Assembly (NCBI GenBank): GCA_036378535.1
Contig: DASUWH010000045.1
Location: 186,001 to 250,000, forward strand
Length of the DNA: 64,000 bases
Direction: 5' to 3'
Origin: Gp1-AA122 sp036378535
GTDB taxonomy: Bacteria; Acidobacteriota; Terriglobia; Terriglobales; Acidobacteriaceae
Positions 27,056 through 35,362 of the stretch are shown here, one piece after another. How positions within the stretch are numbered: the first letter of the stretch is position 1; every line of letters begins with the position of its first letter. The notes under the pieces were generated by a model. It saw only the letters and a list, made by a program, of their open reading frames with translations. It was not told the origin of the DNA and did no database searches. The position numbers and the translations under genes are program-made.

Positions 27056-27778
27056 TTATACGCCAGCGCTCACCAGCGAGCCGATCTTCTCTCCCGTGAC
27101 TACTTTCCGAATATTCCCGCGCTGGTTCAGGTTGAAGACGATGATGGGCAGATTGTTATCTTTGCAGAGCGAAATCGCCGTGGAGTCCATCACCTTGAGA
27201 CCTTTTTTCAGAACATCCATGTAGCTGATCTCAGTGAACTTCTTGGCATCTTTGACGAGCATGGGATCGGCGTCATACACACCATCAACCTTGGTAGCTT
27301 TAAGAATCGCGTCGGCCTTGATCTCCATCGCCCGGAGTGAAGCTGCGGTATCGGTCGAGAAGTACGGATTGCCGGTGCCGCCGGCGAAGATCACGACGCG
27401 GTTCTTCTCCAGATGCCGGATGGCGCGCCGGCGAATGAACGGTTCGGCCACCTGGTTCATCTCGATGGCGGATTGCACACGCGTGTATACGCCTTGTTTT
27501 TCGAGAGCATCCTGCAGCGCCAGGGCGTTGATGACCGTGGCCAGCATGCCCATGTGATCGGCGGATACCCGATCCATGTTCTTCGCCTGATCCGCTACGC
27601 CGCGGAAGAAGTTCCCACCGCCGACCACAATCGCGATCTGCACTCCCAGCGAGTGGACGTCCGCCAGTTCCCCCGCAATCTCGTGAATCCGCGCCGTATC
27701 CACGCCAAACCCCTGGTGGGCCGCCAGGGCCTCGCCGGAGAGTTTGAGAAGGACGCGTTTGAAGATCGCGGTTGGCAT
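27056..27778 (-). CDS. pyrH: UMP kinase
   Basis: A 240-aa kinase of the amino-acid-kinase fold that phosphorylates UMP. Seen are RVLLKLSGEAL, VGGGNFFRG, DHMGMLATVINALALQDALE, FAGGTGNPYFSTDTAA and ATKVDGVYDADP. All match PyrH. GGAG lies 5 bases before the ATG. It is separated from tsf by a terminator hairpin and family E repeats, so it may have a separate promoter. Confidence 0.97.
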   Translation of the reverse strand: MPTAIFKRVLLKLSGEALAAHQGFGVDTARIHEIAGELADVHSLGVQIAIVVGGGNFFRGVADQAKNMDRVSADHMGMLATVINALALQDALEKQGVYTRVQSAIEMNQVAEPFIRRRAIRHLEKNRVVIFAGGTGNPYFSTDTAASLRAMEIKADAILKATKVDGVYDADPMLVKDAKKFTEISYMDVLKKGLKVMDSTAISLCKDNNLPIIVFNLNQRGNIRKVVTGEKIGSLVSAGV

Positions 27779-27783
27779 TCAAT

Positions 27784-27880
27784 CTCCAGGTTTCAAGGTT
27801 TCAATGTTTCGGGGTAAAACCATCTCCATCGTATGTTCTGCAATTTTGAAACCTTGAAACTCTGAAACTTTGAAACATTA
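27784..27880. repeat. Family E repeat between tsf and pyrH
   Basis: Direct short repeats of the GGTTTCAAGGTTTCAA and GAAACTTTGAAAC type on both sides of the gap. Confidence 0.6.
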
Positions 27881-27908
27881 AAAAAAGGGCGCCCAAAGCG
27901 CCCTTTTT
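27881..27908 (-). terminator. Intrinsic terminator after tsf
   Basis: Hairpin GGGCGC/GCGCCC (27887-27892 with 27898-27903) with a T run on either strand. On the minus strand it follows the tsf stop at once. Confidence 0.8.
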
Positions 27909-27909
27909 G

Positions 27910-28563
27910 TTATTCCGCTTTTTGCTCCGGATTGCTCACTGCAATCGTCTCGCCGGCGTCGCCGACTTTGAAGCGGGCGAAGCGGCGAACCGATATGTTC
28001 TCGCCGAGCTTGCCGATTTTGGTGGCGATCAATTGCTTGATCGAGATGGTCTGGTCCTTGATGAAGGGCTGCTCGTACAAGCAGACCTCTTCATAGAACT
28101 TGCCCATCTTGCCTTCCACCATCTTCTCGGCGATGTGATCGGGCTTCCCGCTGGCCTTTGCCTGCGCAAGGTAAATGTCCTTTTCGCGGGCGTAGGCTTC
28201 TGCCGTTACGTCTTCTTTCCGAATGAACTTCGGATCGGAAGCGGCGATGTGCATGGCGATGTCGTGAACGAGTTCTTTGAAGTCCTCGGTGCGGGCCACG
28301 AAATCGCTCTCGCAGTTCACTTCCACGAGGACGCCGATCTTGCCTCCGGCATGAATGTAGCTGGCGACGGAACCTTCGCTGGTCACGCGCGTTGCCTTCT
28401 TCTGGGCGACCGCCGCGCCGCGCTTGCGCAGGATCACGATCGCCTGCTCCATATCGCCCTTGGATTCGGTGAGCGCCTGCTTGCAATCCATCATGGGCGC
28501 GCCCGTGCGCTCGCGGAGGTCTTTCACTTGTGCTGCGGAAATATTCACGGTAGTTGTGCTCAT
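27910..28563 (-). CDS. tsf: Elongation factor Ts
   Basis: A 217-aa EF-Ts, the short form lacking much of the C-terminal part. The N-terminal UBA-like region has VKDLRERTGAPMMDCKQALTE and the core has SYIHAGGKIGVLVEVNCESDFVAR. It exchanges nucleotide on EF-Tu. It follows rpsB, the common order, across a repeat-filled 206-base gap. Confidence 0.97.
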   Translation of the reverse strand: MSTTTVNISAAQVKDLRERTGAPMMDCKQALTESKGDMEQAIVILRKRGAAVAQKKATRVTSEGSVASYIHAGGKIGVLVEVNCESDFVARTEDFKELVHDIAMHIAASDPKFIRKEDVTAEAYAREKDIYLAQAKASGKPDHIAEKMVEGKMGKFYEEVCLYEQPFIKDQTISIKQLIATKIGKLGENISVRRFARFKVGDAGETIAVSNPEQKAE

Positions 28564-28769
28564 TGCTATTAATTCTTTCTAAGTCTCGACTGTCCTTTAC
28601 AAAACTCGACCCGCGCCAGACGACCCGCGCGGGTCCAGATTTTTCGCCCCTACCGGGGCCTGGTTCGTCTTTTTCATCTGGACCCAGGGCTTACGCCCTG
28701 GGCTAAATTCTTCCGCCGCTCCGCGGCTTTTTCTCGAGCGCCTGACGGCTGAAAGCTGATAGCTGTCTC
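28564..28769. repeat. Repeat-filled gap between rpsB and tsf
   Basis: Contains GACCCGCGCGGGTC, CCCAGGGCTTACGCCCTGGG and a family F segment (GACGGCTGAAAGCTGATAGC). No gene seen. Confidence 0.6.
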
Positions 28770-29687
28770 TTAAAACTGGCTCTCGGCGTGGCTGACTTCG
28801 CGTTCTTCGCGGTCTTCTTTCACCGGCTGCTTGCGCGTTCCGGTGCCCAGCACGTCTTCCATGCTGATGTCCTCGGCCTCGCCGCTGCCTTCTTCGCTGG
28901 CGGAAATCTCAGCGCTCCCTTCCACCGGCGCTTGCGCAGAAGCTGCCTCCGCCTGTTGGGCCATGCCGGCAGCGGTCGCCAGTTCCTGCGTCTGGACATC
29001 CTTCGCAAGCTGCACGCCTTCGACCGCCGAGTCGGCAATCTTGGAAGCAAACAAGCGGATCGCGCGCAGCGCGTCGTCGTTGCCGGGAATCACGTAGTCC
29101 ACTTCGCTGGGATCGCAGTTCGTATCCACGACGGCTACGACGGGAATGCCCAGCTTGCGCGCCTCGCGCACCGCAATCTGCTCTTTGTTGGAGTCGATCA
29201 CGAAGATGGCATCGGGCAAGCGCGTCAGTTCCTTAATTCCGGCCAGGTTGGCCTGCAGGTGCTTGCGCTCGCGCTCCAGCTTGATGACTTCTTTCTTGGG
29301 CAGCAGCTCGTAACGGCCGTCGGTGGCCATTTCGTCGAGTTCTTTGAGCCGCTTTACGGATTTCTGTACCGTGACCCAGTTGGTCAGGAGCCCGCCCAGC
29401 CAGCGCTGGTTGACATAGAACATCGAGCAACGCTGCGCTTCTTCGGCGATCGCGTCCTGCGCCTGCCGCTTGGTGCCCACAAAGAGAATCGTCTTCCCCC
29501 CGGCGGCCAGGTCGGTCACGAACTTCGACGCTTCCTTGAACATCTTCAGCGTCTTCTGCAAATCAATAATGTAAATTCCGTTGCGCTCTCCGAAGATGTA
29601 CTCCTTCATCTTAGGATTCCAGCGCTTCGTCTGGTGCCCGAAGTGAACCCCCGCTTCGAGCAACTCTTTCATGGTGATATTTGCCAA
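28770..29687 (-). CDS. rpsB: 30S ribosomal protein S2
   Basis: A 305-aa S2. It starts with TTG (29685-29687), supported by AGGAGG four bases upstream and by the conserved N terminus MANITMKELLEAGVHFGHQ. Typical segments are RWNPKMKEYIFGERNGIYIIDLQKT, QRWLGGLLTNW and DAIFVIDSNKEQIAVREARKLGIP. The family is usually about 240-250 aa; the extra about 60 residues are an acidic C-terminal tail (SAEISASEEGSGEAEDISME). Confidence 0.97.
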   Translation of the reverse strand: MANITMKELLEAGVHFGHQTKRWNPKMKEYIFGERNGIYIIDLQKTLKMFKEASKFVTDLAAGGKTILFVGTKRQAQDAIAEEAQRCSMFYVNQRWLGGLLTNWVTVQKSVKRLKELDEMATDGRYELLPKKEVIKLERERKHLQANLAGIKELTRLPDAIFVIDSNKEQIAVREARKLGIPVVAVVDTNCDPSEVDYVIPGNDDALRAIRLFASKIADSAVEGVQLAKDVQTQELATAAGMAQQAEAASAQAPVEGSAEISASEEGSGEAEDISMEDVLGTGTRKQPVKEDREEREVSHAESQF

Positions 29688-29798
29688 ACAACCTCCTATT
29701 TGGATTGCATCCGGCGTTCAACTACATTCCGGATTTCCATTCCCGTCTGCCCCGTCTGCTGACGGGAAGAATTTTACTCCGCTAACCTTTCCAAGTTT

Positions 29799-30194
29799 CT
29801 ATCTCTTGCTGTACTGGAATCTCTTCCTCGCGCCCTTCTGGCCGTACTTCTTGCGCTCTTTCTTGCGCGAGTCACGCGAGATCAGGCCCTCGGCCTTCAG
29901 CTTTTTCCGGAGTTCGATATTGAACTCCATCAGCGCACGAGCCACGCCCAGCTTGAGCGCGCCAGCCTGGCCATTGACGCCGCCGCCGGAAACATTGGCG
30001 ACCACGTTGAAGTTGCTGCTGGCTTCGGCGCTGGCGAGCGGCTGCTTCGCCATGGTGCGCTGGGCTGCCGTCACAAAATACTGTTCAAAGGGACGGCCAT
30101 TGACCTTGAAATCGCCGCTACCCGGCCGCAGAAACACGCGCGCGACGCTCGACTTGCGCCGCCCCGTACCGTAATACTGAACCAAATCAGCCAT
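29799..30194 (-). CDS. rpsI: 30S ribosomal protein S9
   Basis: 131 aa with the S9 signature GGGVNGQAGALKLGVARAL, YYGTGRRKSSVARVFL at the start and the basic end GARKRFQYSKR that reaches the P-site tRNA. It follows rplM, as in most bacteria. Confidence 0.97.
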   Translation of the reverse strand: MADLVQYYGTGRRKSSVARVFLRPGSGDFKVNGRPFEQYFVTAAQRTMAKQPLASAEASSNFNVVANVSGGGVNGQAGALKLGVARALMEFNIELRKKLKAEGLISRDSRKKERKKYGQKGARKRFQYSKR

Positions 30195-30287
30195 TTTCGC
30201 TTCCAGCTTCTAGCTCCTAGCCTCTAGCAATCCGGACTGAGCTACAGCTTTTAACCTTTCAATGAATTCGTTTCGATCCCAAATCTG

Positions 30288-30331
30288 TCATCCCGACCGA
30301 GGGCGTAAGCCCGAGCGGAGGGACCTTGCGC
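30288..30331 (+). repeat. Family A repeat between rplM and rpsI
   Basis: TGTCATCCCGACCGAGGGCG..AGCGGAGGGACCTTGCG, with a palindromic insert GGGCGTAAGCCC. It sits inside an operon. Confidence 0.65.
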
Positions 30332-30766
30332 TTAGCGCGCCAGCGCCATGCCTTCCGGCTTCTGCGCCTGGTGCGGATGCTTCTCCCCGCGATATACCTT
30401 CAGCTTGCTGATCATCTGCCGCCCCAGCTTGCTCTTGGGCAGCATACGCTTCACGGCCTCTTCGATAACCAGTTCCGGCTTGCGCGTCATCCGCTTGGTA
30501 TAAGCTTCCGTGCGCAGACCGCCGGGATACCCGGTGTAATGCTGATAAACCTTGGCTTCCGCCTTCATACCGGTCATCTTGACCTTATCGGCGTTAATGA
30601 CGATCACGTGGTCGCCGGTATCCAGAAACGGCGTATATTTGGGGCTCTCCTTGCCCATCAAAATGCTGGCTACCCGCGAGGAAAGCCGGCCCAGGGGCTG
30701 CCCCGAGGCATCCACCACGTACCACTTGCGCACAATTTCCCCCTCTTTGGGGAAATAGGTTGACAT
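30332..30766 (-). CDS. rplM: 50S ribosomal protein L13
   Basis: A 144-aa L13. Landmarks are RKWYVVDASGQPLGRLSSRVASIL, YTPFLDTGDHVIVINADKV, YQHYTGYPGGLR and VKRMLPKSKLGRQMISKLKVYRG. ATG 30766 has GGGAG 7-8 bases upstream. It is the first gene of the rplM-rpsI-rpsB-tsf block, with a promoter at 30877-30905. Confidence 0.97.
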   Translation of the reverse strand: MSTYFPKEGEIVRKWYVVDASGQPLGRLSSRVASILMGKESPKYTPFLDTGDHVIVINADKVKMTGMKAEAKVYQHYTGYPGGLRTEAYTKRMTRKPELVIEEAVKRMLPKSKLGRQMISKLKVYRGEKHPHQAQKPEGMALAR

Positions 30767-30876
30767 GCAAAATCTCCCAGAAATAGAAAAACGCAAAGAA
30801 GACCGCTGAGCAACCCAACTTGCGCTGAAAGCGCAGGGTATTCAGGCGGGCAACCGCAGGACTACCAAAGGTTTAA

Positions 30877-30905
30877 AGATAACGTAGGTAGCGCGGAATT
30901 GTCAA
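30877..30905 (-). promoter_or_regulatory. Sigma70-like promoter of rplM block
   Basis: Minus strand TTGACA (30900-30905), 17 bases, TTATCT (30877-30882). Leader of about 105 bases. Confidence 0.6.
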
Positions 30906-30926
30906 TGAAGTGACCGCCTAGTTATC

Positions 30927-31493
30927 CTAGTGATCGTCGTGGGACTGATGCTGTTGGTGCTCTCCGCCTGTGGGTTCGGGCGAGACCGCAAACGTCTTCT
31001 GCCAGTACTCCTTGGCTCCCGGCGGTAGTTTCTCAACCCGAGACAAGAAGCCCGTTACCTTCCAGATATCCTGCTCACTCAGAACCTTGTTCCACGCCGG
31101 CATTCCGGTATAACGCACGCCGCTTCGTACCGCATAAAAGATGTGCCACTCGGGATCGTCAAGCGGATCCAGAACCAGCTGCGGGGGCGGCGGATACATA
31201 GAGTTGTGCAGAGGGCTGGGCTTTTTGTCGAGTCCGCCATGGCAGAGCGCGCAATTCATGGTGTAGATCTTTATTCCCTGGATGAGATTGTCATCCGTCG
31301 GCTGCACCGGGTTGCTCACGCGGGGAGCCCGTTTTTCCATAGACGTATCGAGCGCACCCGAGGCAATCCACGATTCCAGCCGCGAAGGCCGCGCATCAGC
31401 ATTGGTCGGAGCAAATCCCAGCAGGAGGTACGCCAGTCCACCCACCACAACCACCAGAATTGTGAAGATCACTCCCAGAATGAAATTGCGCAT
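30927..31493 (-). CDS. Membrane-anchored c-type cytochrome
   Basis: A 188-aa monoheme cytochrome c. It has an uncleaved N-terminal anchor (FILGVIFTILVVVVGGLAYLLL), the heme motif CALCHGG and a likely axial Met in RYTGMPAWNKVLSEQDIWKVTGFL. The C terminus is His/Gln-rich. It transfers electrons in the periplasm. GGGAGG precedes the ATG. No oxidase genes are adjacent, so its partner is unknown. Confidence 0.9.
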   Translation of the reverse strand: MRNFILGVIFTILVVVVGGLAYLLLGFAPTNADARPSRLESWIASGALDTSMEKRAPRVSNPVQPTDDNLIQGIKIYTMNCALCHGGLDKKPSPLHNSMYPPPPQLVLDPLDDPEWHIFYAVRSGVRYTGMPAWNKVLSEQDIWKVTGFLSRVEKLPPGAKEYWQKTFAVSPEPTGGEHQQHQSHDDH

Positions 31494-31552
31494 TGGTCCT
31501 CCCCCATACTTTCATCGTTGAAAGGAACCCGACGATTCTATTCCAGATAGCC

Positions 31553-32527
31553 CTAATAGGCTTTCAGGCGGCGCGCTTCCCGTACCAGGTCGCTGACTTT
31601 GGGCAAGAAATATTCCTCCTGCGGCGGCGAGAAGGGCACCGGTGAATCCTGCGAGGTAATGCGAACGATCGGCCCGTCCAGATCGTCAAAGGCCTCTTCA
31701 TGAATGATGGCGCTGATCTCGCCGGCGATGCCGCCCGTTTTCACATCTTCGTGCAGGATAATAACTTTGTTGGTTTTGCGAACAGTGTCGGCGATGGCCT
31801 GCCGGTCGAGAGGAGCCAGCGTCCGCAGATCCAGCACTTCGACGTCAATTCCTTCCTTAGACAGATTCTCCGCAGCCTCCAGCGCCACGAATACCATCGC
31901 CGCATACGTGATAACGCTGAGGTCGCGCCCTTCGCGCGCCACGCGCGCTTTGCCCAAAGGAACTACGTAGTCGTCCGCCGGCACCTCTTCTTTTATGCGG
32001 CGATACAGATACTTGTGTTCGAAGAAGATGACTGGATTATTGTCGCGAATGGACGCCTTGATCAGGCCCTTGGCGTCGTAGGCACTCGCCGGACACACCA
32101 CTTTCAGTCCCGGCGCATGCACAAACCAGGCCTCCGGGTTCTGCGAGTGGAACGGGCCGCCATGCACATTGCCGCCGCTCGGCCCACGAATCACCAAGGG
32201 CGCCGGCGCTCCCCAGCGGTAATGTGCCTTGGCCACCATGTTCACGATCTGGTTGAAGGCGCATCCGATGAAATCCATGAACTGAAATTCCGCCACCGGC
32301 CGCATTCCCGTCAGCGATGCCCCGAACGCCGCGCCCACAATGGCCGATTCAGCAATCGGCGTATCAATCACCCGCTCCGGCCCGAAGCGGTCAATGAACC
32401 CGTCCGTGACTTTGAACGCGCCGCCGTAAATACCGATATCTTCGCCAATGCAGAAGACACTCGGGTCGCGCTCCATCTCTTCCCAGATTCCCTGGCGAAT
32501 AGCTTCGAGATAGGTAAGTTGGGGCAT
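31553..32527 (-). CDS. 2-oxoacid dehydrogenase E1 component, beta subunit
   Basis: 324 aa. With E1alpha (33092-34405) it forms the thiamine-diphosphate decarboxylase of a pyruvate or branched-chain 2-oxoacid dehydrogenase. Seen are IGEDIGIYGGAFKVT, DTPIAESAIVGAAFGASLTGMRPVAEFQFMDF, RGPSGGNVHGGPFHSQNPEAWF and the transketolase C domain (VLDLRTLAPLD). The substrate cannot be set from sequence alone. The gene starts 5 bases after the stop of the GIY-YIG gene and no own ribosome site is clear, so it may depend on that gene's translation. Confidence 0.92.
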   Translation of the reverse strand: MPQLTYLEAIRQGIWEEMERDPSVFCIGEDIGIYGGAFKVTDGFIDRFGPERVIDTPIAESAIVGAAFGASLTGMRPVAEFQFMDFIGCAFNQIVNMVAKAHYRWGAPAPLVIRGPSGGNVHGGPFHSQNPEAWFVHAPGLKVVCPASAYDAKGLIKASIRDNNPVIFFEHKYLYRRIKEEVPADDYVVPLGKARVAREGRDLSVITYAAMVFVALEAAENLSKEGIDVEVLDLRTLAPLDRQAIADTVRKTNKVIILHEDVKTGGIAGEISAIIHEEAFDDLDGPIVRITSQDSPVPFSPPQEEYFLPKVSDLVREARRLKAY

Positions 32528-32532
32528 AGGCG

Positions 32533-32967
32533 CTAACTTGCGTTCTTGTGGGAAGCTTGGATTGATGGATCTGTACCGGCTTCGGGAGCAGCAGCCGCAT
32601 TCTGGTCAACCACAGATCTGTCATCCCGAGCGAAGCGAAGCGGAGTCGAGGGACCTTGTGTTTCCTCTTTTCCGTACCAATCCGCTGCCAGATCTTTCCA
32701 ACCTGGATTCACCCGCTGAATCAACCATTCTTTCTTGTCCCGACGCCAGTTCTTCAACTGCTTTTCACGGTTGATCGCTTTGTGCACATCGTCAAAACTC
32801 TCCCAATACACGAGCCGCACCGCATCGTAATCGTATGTAAACCCGCGAAACTCGTGGGTTTTGTGTTGAAAAACGCGTTTGTACAGGTTGTTGGTCATGC
32901 CAATGTATAACGTACGCCGCGAGTTGCTTTGCATCATGTACACATAAAACCGATATTCGCGTTGCAT
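32533..32967 (-). CDS. GIY-YIG nuclease with repeat-encoded tail
   Basis: A 144-aa protein. The N-terminal about 90 residues are a GIY-YIG endonuclease domain: YVYMMQS and TLYIGMTNNLYKRV provide the two Tyr motifs and catalytic Arg, and YWESFDDVHKAINREKQLKNW the Glu and Asn region (UPF0213-like). The rest from about 32664 leftwards is made by a family A repeat (peptide QGPSTPLRFARDDRS) and then runs into the interval before E1beta. A nearly identical inverted copy of the repeat lies 17 bases upstream of the start. The gene interrupts the E1alpha-E1beta pair. Confidence 0.85.
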   Translation of the reverse strand: MQREYRFYVYMMQSNSRRTLYIGMTNNLYKRVFQHKTHEFRGFTYDYDAVRLVYWESFDDVHKAINREKQLKNWRRDKKEWLIQRVNPGWKDLAADWYGKEETQGPSTPLRFARDDRSVVDQNAAAAPEAGTDPSIQASHKNAS

Positions 32968-33030
32968 ACTGCCTCCAAAACGCGAAACGCAAGGTCCCTC
33001 GACTCCGCTTCGCTCCGCTCGGGATGACAG
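32618..33030. mobile_element. Putative mobile unit: GIY-YIG gene between 47-bp inverted repeats
   Basis: Left end 32618-32664 (reads CTGTCATCCCGAGCGAAGC.. on plus) and right end 32984-33030 (same on minus). The 47-base ends align without gaps and with two differences. Between them lie only the GIY-YIG core and its start. Inference: an insertion between E1alpha and E1beta, related to the family A repeats elsewhere. No target-site duplication was recognised. Confidence 0.5.
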
Positions 33031-33091
33031 TATTGTGGCACTTTCCGACCATATGGCCTGTAACAGCTGAACATCACCTGCAGAGAAGCCA

Positions 33092-34405
33092 TCACTTCAA
33101 ATGCACCGCCGCTTCTCTCTCTTTTGGAGTGCGCGGCGCGGTTTTCGTTACAGCTGATTTTGGAATTCCGTATCTCGGTTTGACTTCGTGGCAGCCGCTC
33201 TCGCAGTAGACTCCGCCGGCAGCGCTCTCGGGCTGCGGCATCGGCGCAGCGACAGCGAACTCCCGATCCGCTTCCAGTTCCCGTTCGACGCCGGCGATCA
33301 GTTGTTCGTTCTGCTCATGCGTGAGCCACTTCTTTTGCAACAGGTGATTTTCCAGGCGCGCAATGGGATCCCGCTTTCGCCAATATTCGAACAGCGGCTT
33401 GGGCACGTATTCCGCGGCATCGTGGATAGCGTGCCCTTTCATGCGCATCATCTTGGCTTCGATGAGCGTCGGGCCTTCTCCGCGGCGAGCGCGCTCACAG
33501 GCTTCGTGCGCGGCATCGTAAACCTGGCAGGCATCGGTACCGTCCACGATCACTCCCGGAATGCCGTAGGCAATGGCGCGTTCGGCCAGGTCCTTCACGC
33601 GAAACTGCATATCGGCGGGCGTGGAATATCCCCAAAGATTGTTTTCCACGAACAGCACCAGTCCCAGGTTCTGCACCGCAGCGAAGTTGATGCCTTCGTA
33701 GGTCACGCCGGTGGACTGTCCGCCATCGCCTATATAGGTCATGACGGCGATGCTCCGGCCTTGCAAACGCGCGCCCAGTGCCACTCCTGCCAGCACCGGG
33801 ATCAGATCGCCCAGCGTTGATATCGGCGAAACCACGTTGCGCTTCTGATGATCGCCAAAATGCGAGGACGCATCCCGGCCCTTCGTCGGTGAACCGGCCT
33901 TGGCCATGTACTGCATCATGATGTCGCGTGCGGGAAAGCCGCGCACCAGCAACGATCCCTGGTTGCGGATCATCGGCCCCATCCAGTCTTCCTCGCGCAA
34001 CGCGTAGGCCGAGGCGCACGAGCAGGCTTCCTGACCCAGGCCGAAGTAAACTCCGCCTACCACCTTTCCTTGCTTGTAGAGATTTTCCAGCGCCGTTTCC
34101 ATGCGGCGATTGAGCAGCATCCAGCGATAGATCTCGATGAGTTGTTTTTGGTCGAGATACTTCGACTCACGCAGCGGCGGGACGGGCGCGCTCAGGTCGC
34201 CTTCGCACTCGTAATGAACTGCGTCTCCGTTGCGCGACTGCTTCAACGTGAAGCAGGGCTTTTCCAGGCGGTAATCCTGGATGGTATAGGAGCGCTGTGG
34301 GTTCGAAACTTCCCCACCCTCCGCTGAAGCGGAAGGGTGGGGCACCCTGTGGGCTCGAGCCTTTCGGCCATCGGAAGAATGATTTGTTCTTTTCTTGCTC
34401 GCCAT
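33092..34405 (-). CDS. 2-oxoacid dehydrogenase E1 component, alpha subunit
   Basis: 437 aa. The thiamine diphosphate motif is GDGGQSTGVTYEGINFAAVQNLGLVLFVENN. Also seen are GQEACSCASAYAL, RNQGSLLVRG, KGRDASSHFG and EAKMMRMKGHAIHDAAEYVP. It is slightly longer than usual at both ends. Codons at about 34300-34350 (PHPSASAEGGEVSNP) correspond to a CCCCACCC..GGGTGGGG palindromic repeat also seen at 61318. It follows lipB by 10 bases in the same operon. Confidence 0.93.
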   Translation of the reverse strand: MASKKRTNHSSDGRKARAHRVPHPSASAEGGEVSNPQRSYTIQDYRLEKPCFTLKQSRNGDAVHYECEGDLSAPVPPLRESKYLDQKQLIEIYRWMLLNRRMETALENLYKQGKVVGGVYFGLGQEACSCASAYALREEDWMGPMIRNQGSLLVRGFPARDIMMQYMAKAGSPTKGRDASSHFGDHQKRNVVSPISTLGDLIPVLAGVALGARLQGRSIAVMTYIGDGGQSTGVTYEGINFAAVQNLGLVLFVENNLWGYSTPADMQFRVKDLAERAIAYGIPGVIVDGTDACQVYDAAHEACERARRGEGPTLIEAKMMRMKGHAIHDAAEYVPKPLFEYWRKRDPIARLENHLLQKKWLTHEQNEQLIAGVERELEADREFAVAAPMPQPESAAGGVYCESGCHEVKPRYGIPKSAVTKTAPRTPKEREAAVHLK

Positions 34406-34415
34406 CCCCGAAGAC

Positions 34416-35198
34416 TCAAGCCCAGTAAGATTCTTCTTCGTTGTGTAAACGCTGCAGTTCAGCCGGCGGCCGCATCGGCACCCCTAGCTTGCGGCCCAGG
34501 TCATCAAGATTGCTGACGAACTCCACCTCGGTTTCGAATACCTCGGCAAAACTGCGGGCCGCGGCGGCCAGCACTTGCTCAAAATCTACTTTTCTTCCCA
34601 ATTCACGTTCCATTGAGGTAACCGGCTTAGAGGCAATACCACACGGAACAATCAGATTGAAGTAATTGAGATCGGTATTCACGTTCAGAGCGAATCCGTG
34701 TGAAGTAACGCCGCGAGAGATGTGTACGCCGATGGCCGCGATCTTCGCCTGCGGCTTCGATTCCCGCTCTTGAGTCCACACACCGGTGAGCCCTTTGACG
34801 CGTTCCGTGGGAATATCGAAGGCTGCGCAAGTTCGGATCAGCACCTCTTCCAGGCGACGCACATATTCGATAGCCCCCAGCGTTTTGCGCGTCCCCTGCG
34901 TGGACGGGATTCCGTGCAAATCGAAAATCGGATAGGCCACCAGCTGCCCTGGACCGTGGAAAGTAACATCCCCGCCGCGATCACACTCCCATATCTCGAC
35001 GCCTCGCTTTGCCAATTGATCGGTCGAGACCAGCACGTTCTGTGGTTTGGCGTTGCGGCCGAGAGTGATCACCGGGGAGTGCTCGAGGAAAAGAAGGACG
35101 TCGCCAATGCGGCCCTGCTTCCGCGCCTCGACCAGGTTCTGTTGCAGGCGAAGCGCGGTGGCGTAATCAACAACGCCGAGCTGAACTGCGGAAATCAG
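34416..35198 (-). CDS. lipB: Octanoyltransferase LipB, with a non-canonical start
   Basis: Transfers octanoyl from ACP to lipoyl domains such as that of the E2 encoded at 41468. The active Cys/Lys are in PCGIASKPVTS; HGPGQLVAYPIFDL and GFALNVN are family motifs. From GTG 35072 the protein would lack the N terminus, but the same frame continues upstream as VQLGVVDYATALRLQ..VLLFLEHSPVITLGR, clear LipB sequence. No ATG, GTG or TTG lies in that stretch before the TAG at 35238. The best start is CTG 35198 (9 bases after AGGAGG at 35208-35213) or ATT 35195. With it the protein is about 260 aa, close to family length. Confidence 0.85.
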   Translation of the reverse strand: MISAVQLGVVDYATALRLQQNLVEARKQGRIGDVLLFLEHSPVITLGRNAKPQNVLVSTDQLAKRGVEIWECDRGGDVTFHGPGQLVAYPIFDLHGIPSTQGTRKTLGAIEYVRRLEEVLIRTCAAFDIPTERVKGLTGVWTQERESKPQAKIAAIGVHISRGVTSHGFALNVNTDLNYFNLIVPCGIASKPVTSMERELGRKVDFEQVLAAAARSFAEVFETEVEFVSNLDDLGRKLGVPMRPPAELQRLHNEEESYWA

Positions 35199-35212
35199 AG
35201 GGGCACCCCTCC

Positions 35213-35345
35213 TGGATTCTACGACAGAAAAGCCACCCTACGTAAACCGCTTAGGATGGGGGAGGGGAGAGCAGATTTGGAGGACGCCACGAAACGCAAG
35301 CTCCCTCGACTCGGCCTTCCGCACTCGCTCGGGATGACAGGGCGA
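35213..35345. repeat. Repeats between hemB and lipB (families D and A)
   Basis: A family D-like CCACCCTACG..segment near 35233-35262, then a reverse family A copy at 35291-35340 (ends GGGATGACAG). No gene. Confidence 0.6.
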
Positions 35346-35362
35346 GAGCATCGGCTTCGCGT

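Noticed and set aside
32533..32967. Homing endonuclease of an intron or intein
   Set aside because: The E1 genes are complete on both sides and there is no split gene or splicing sequence; the flanks are inverted repeats instead.
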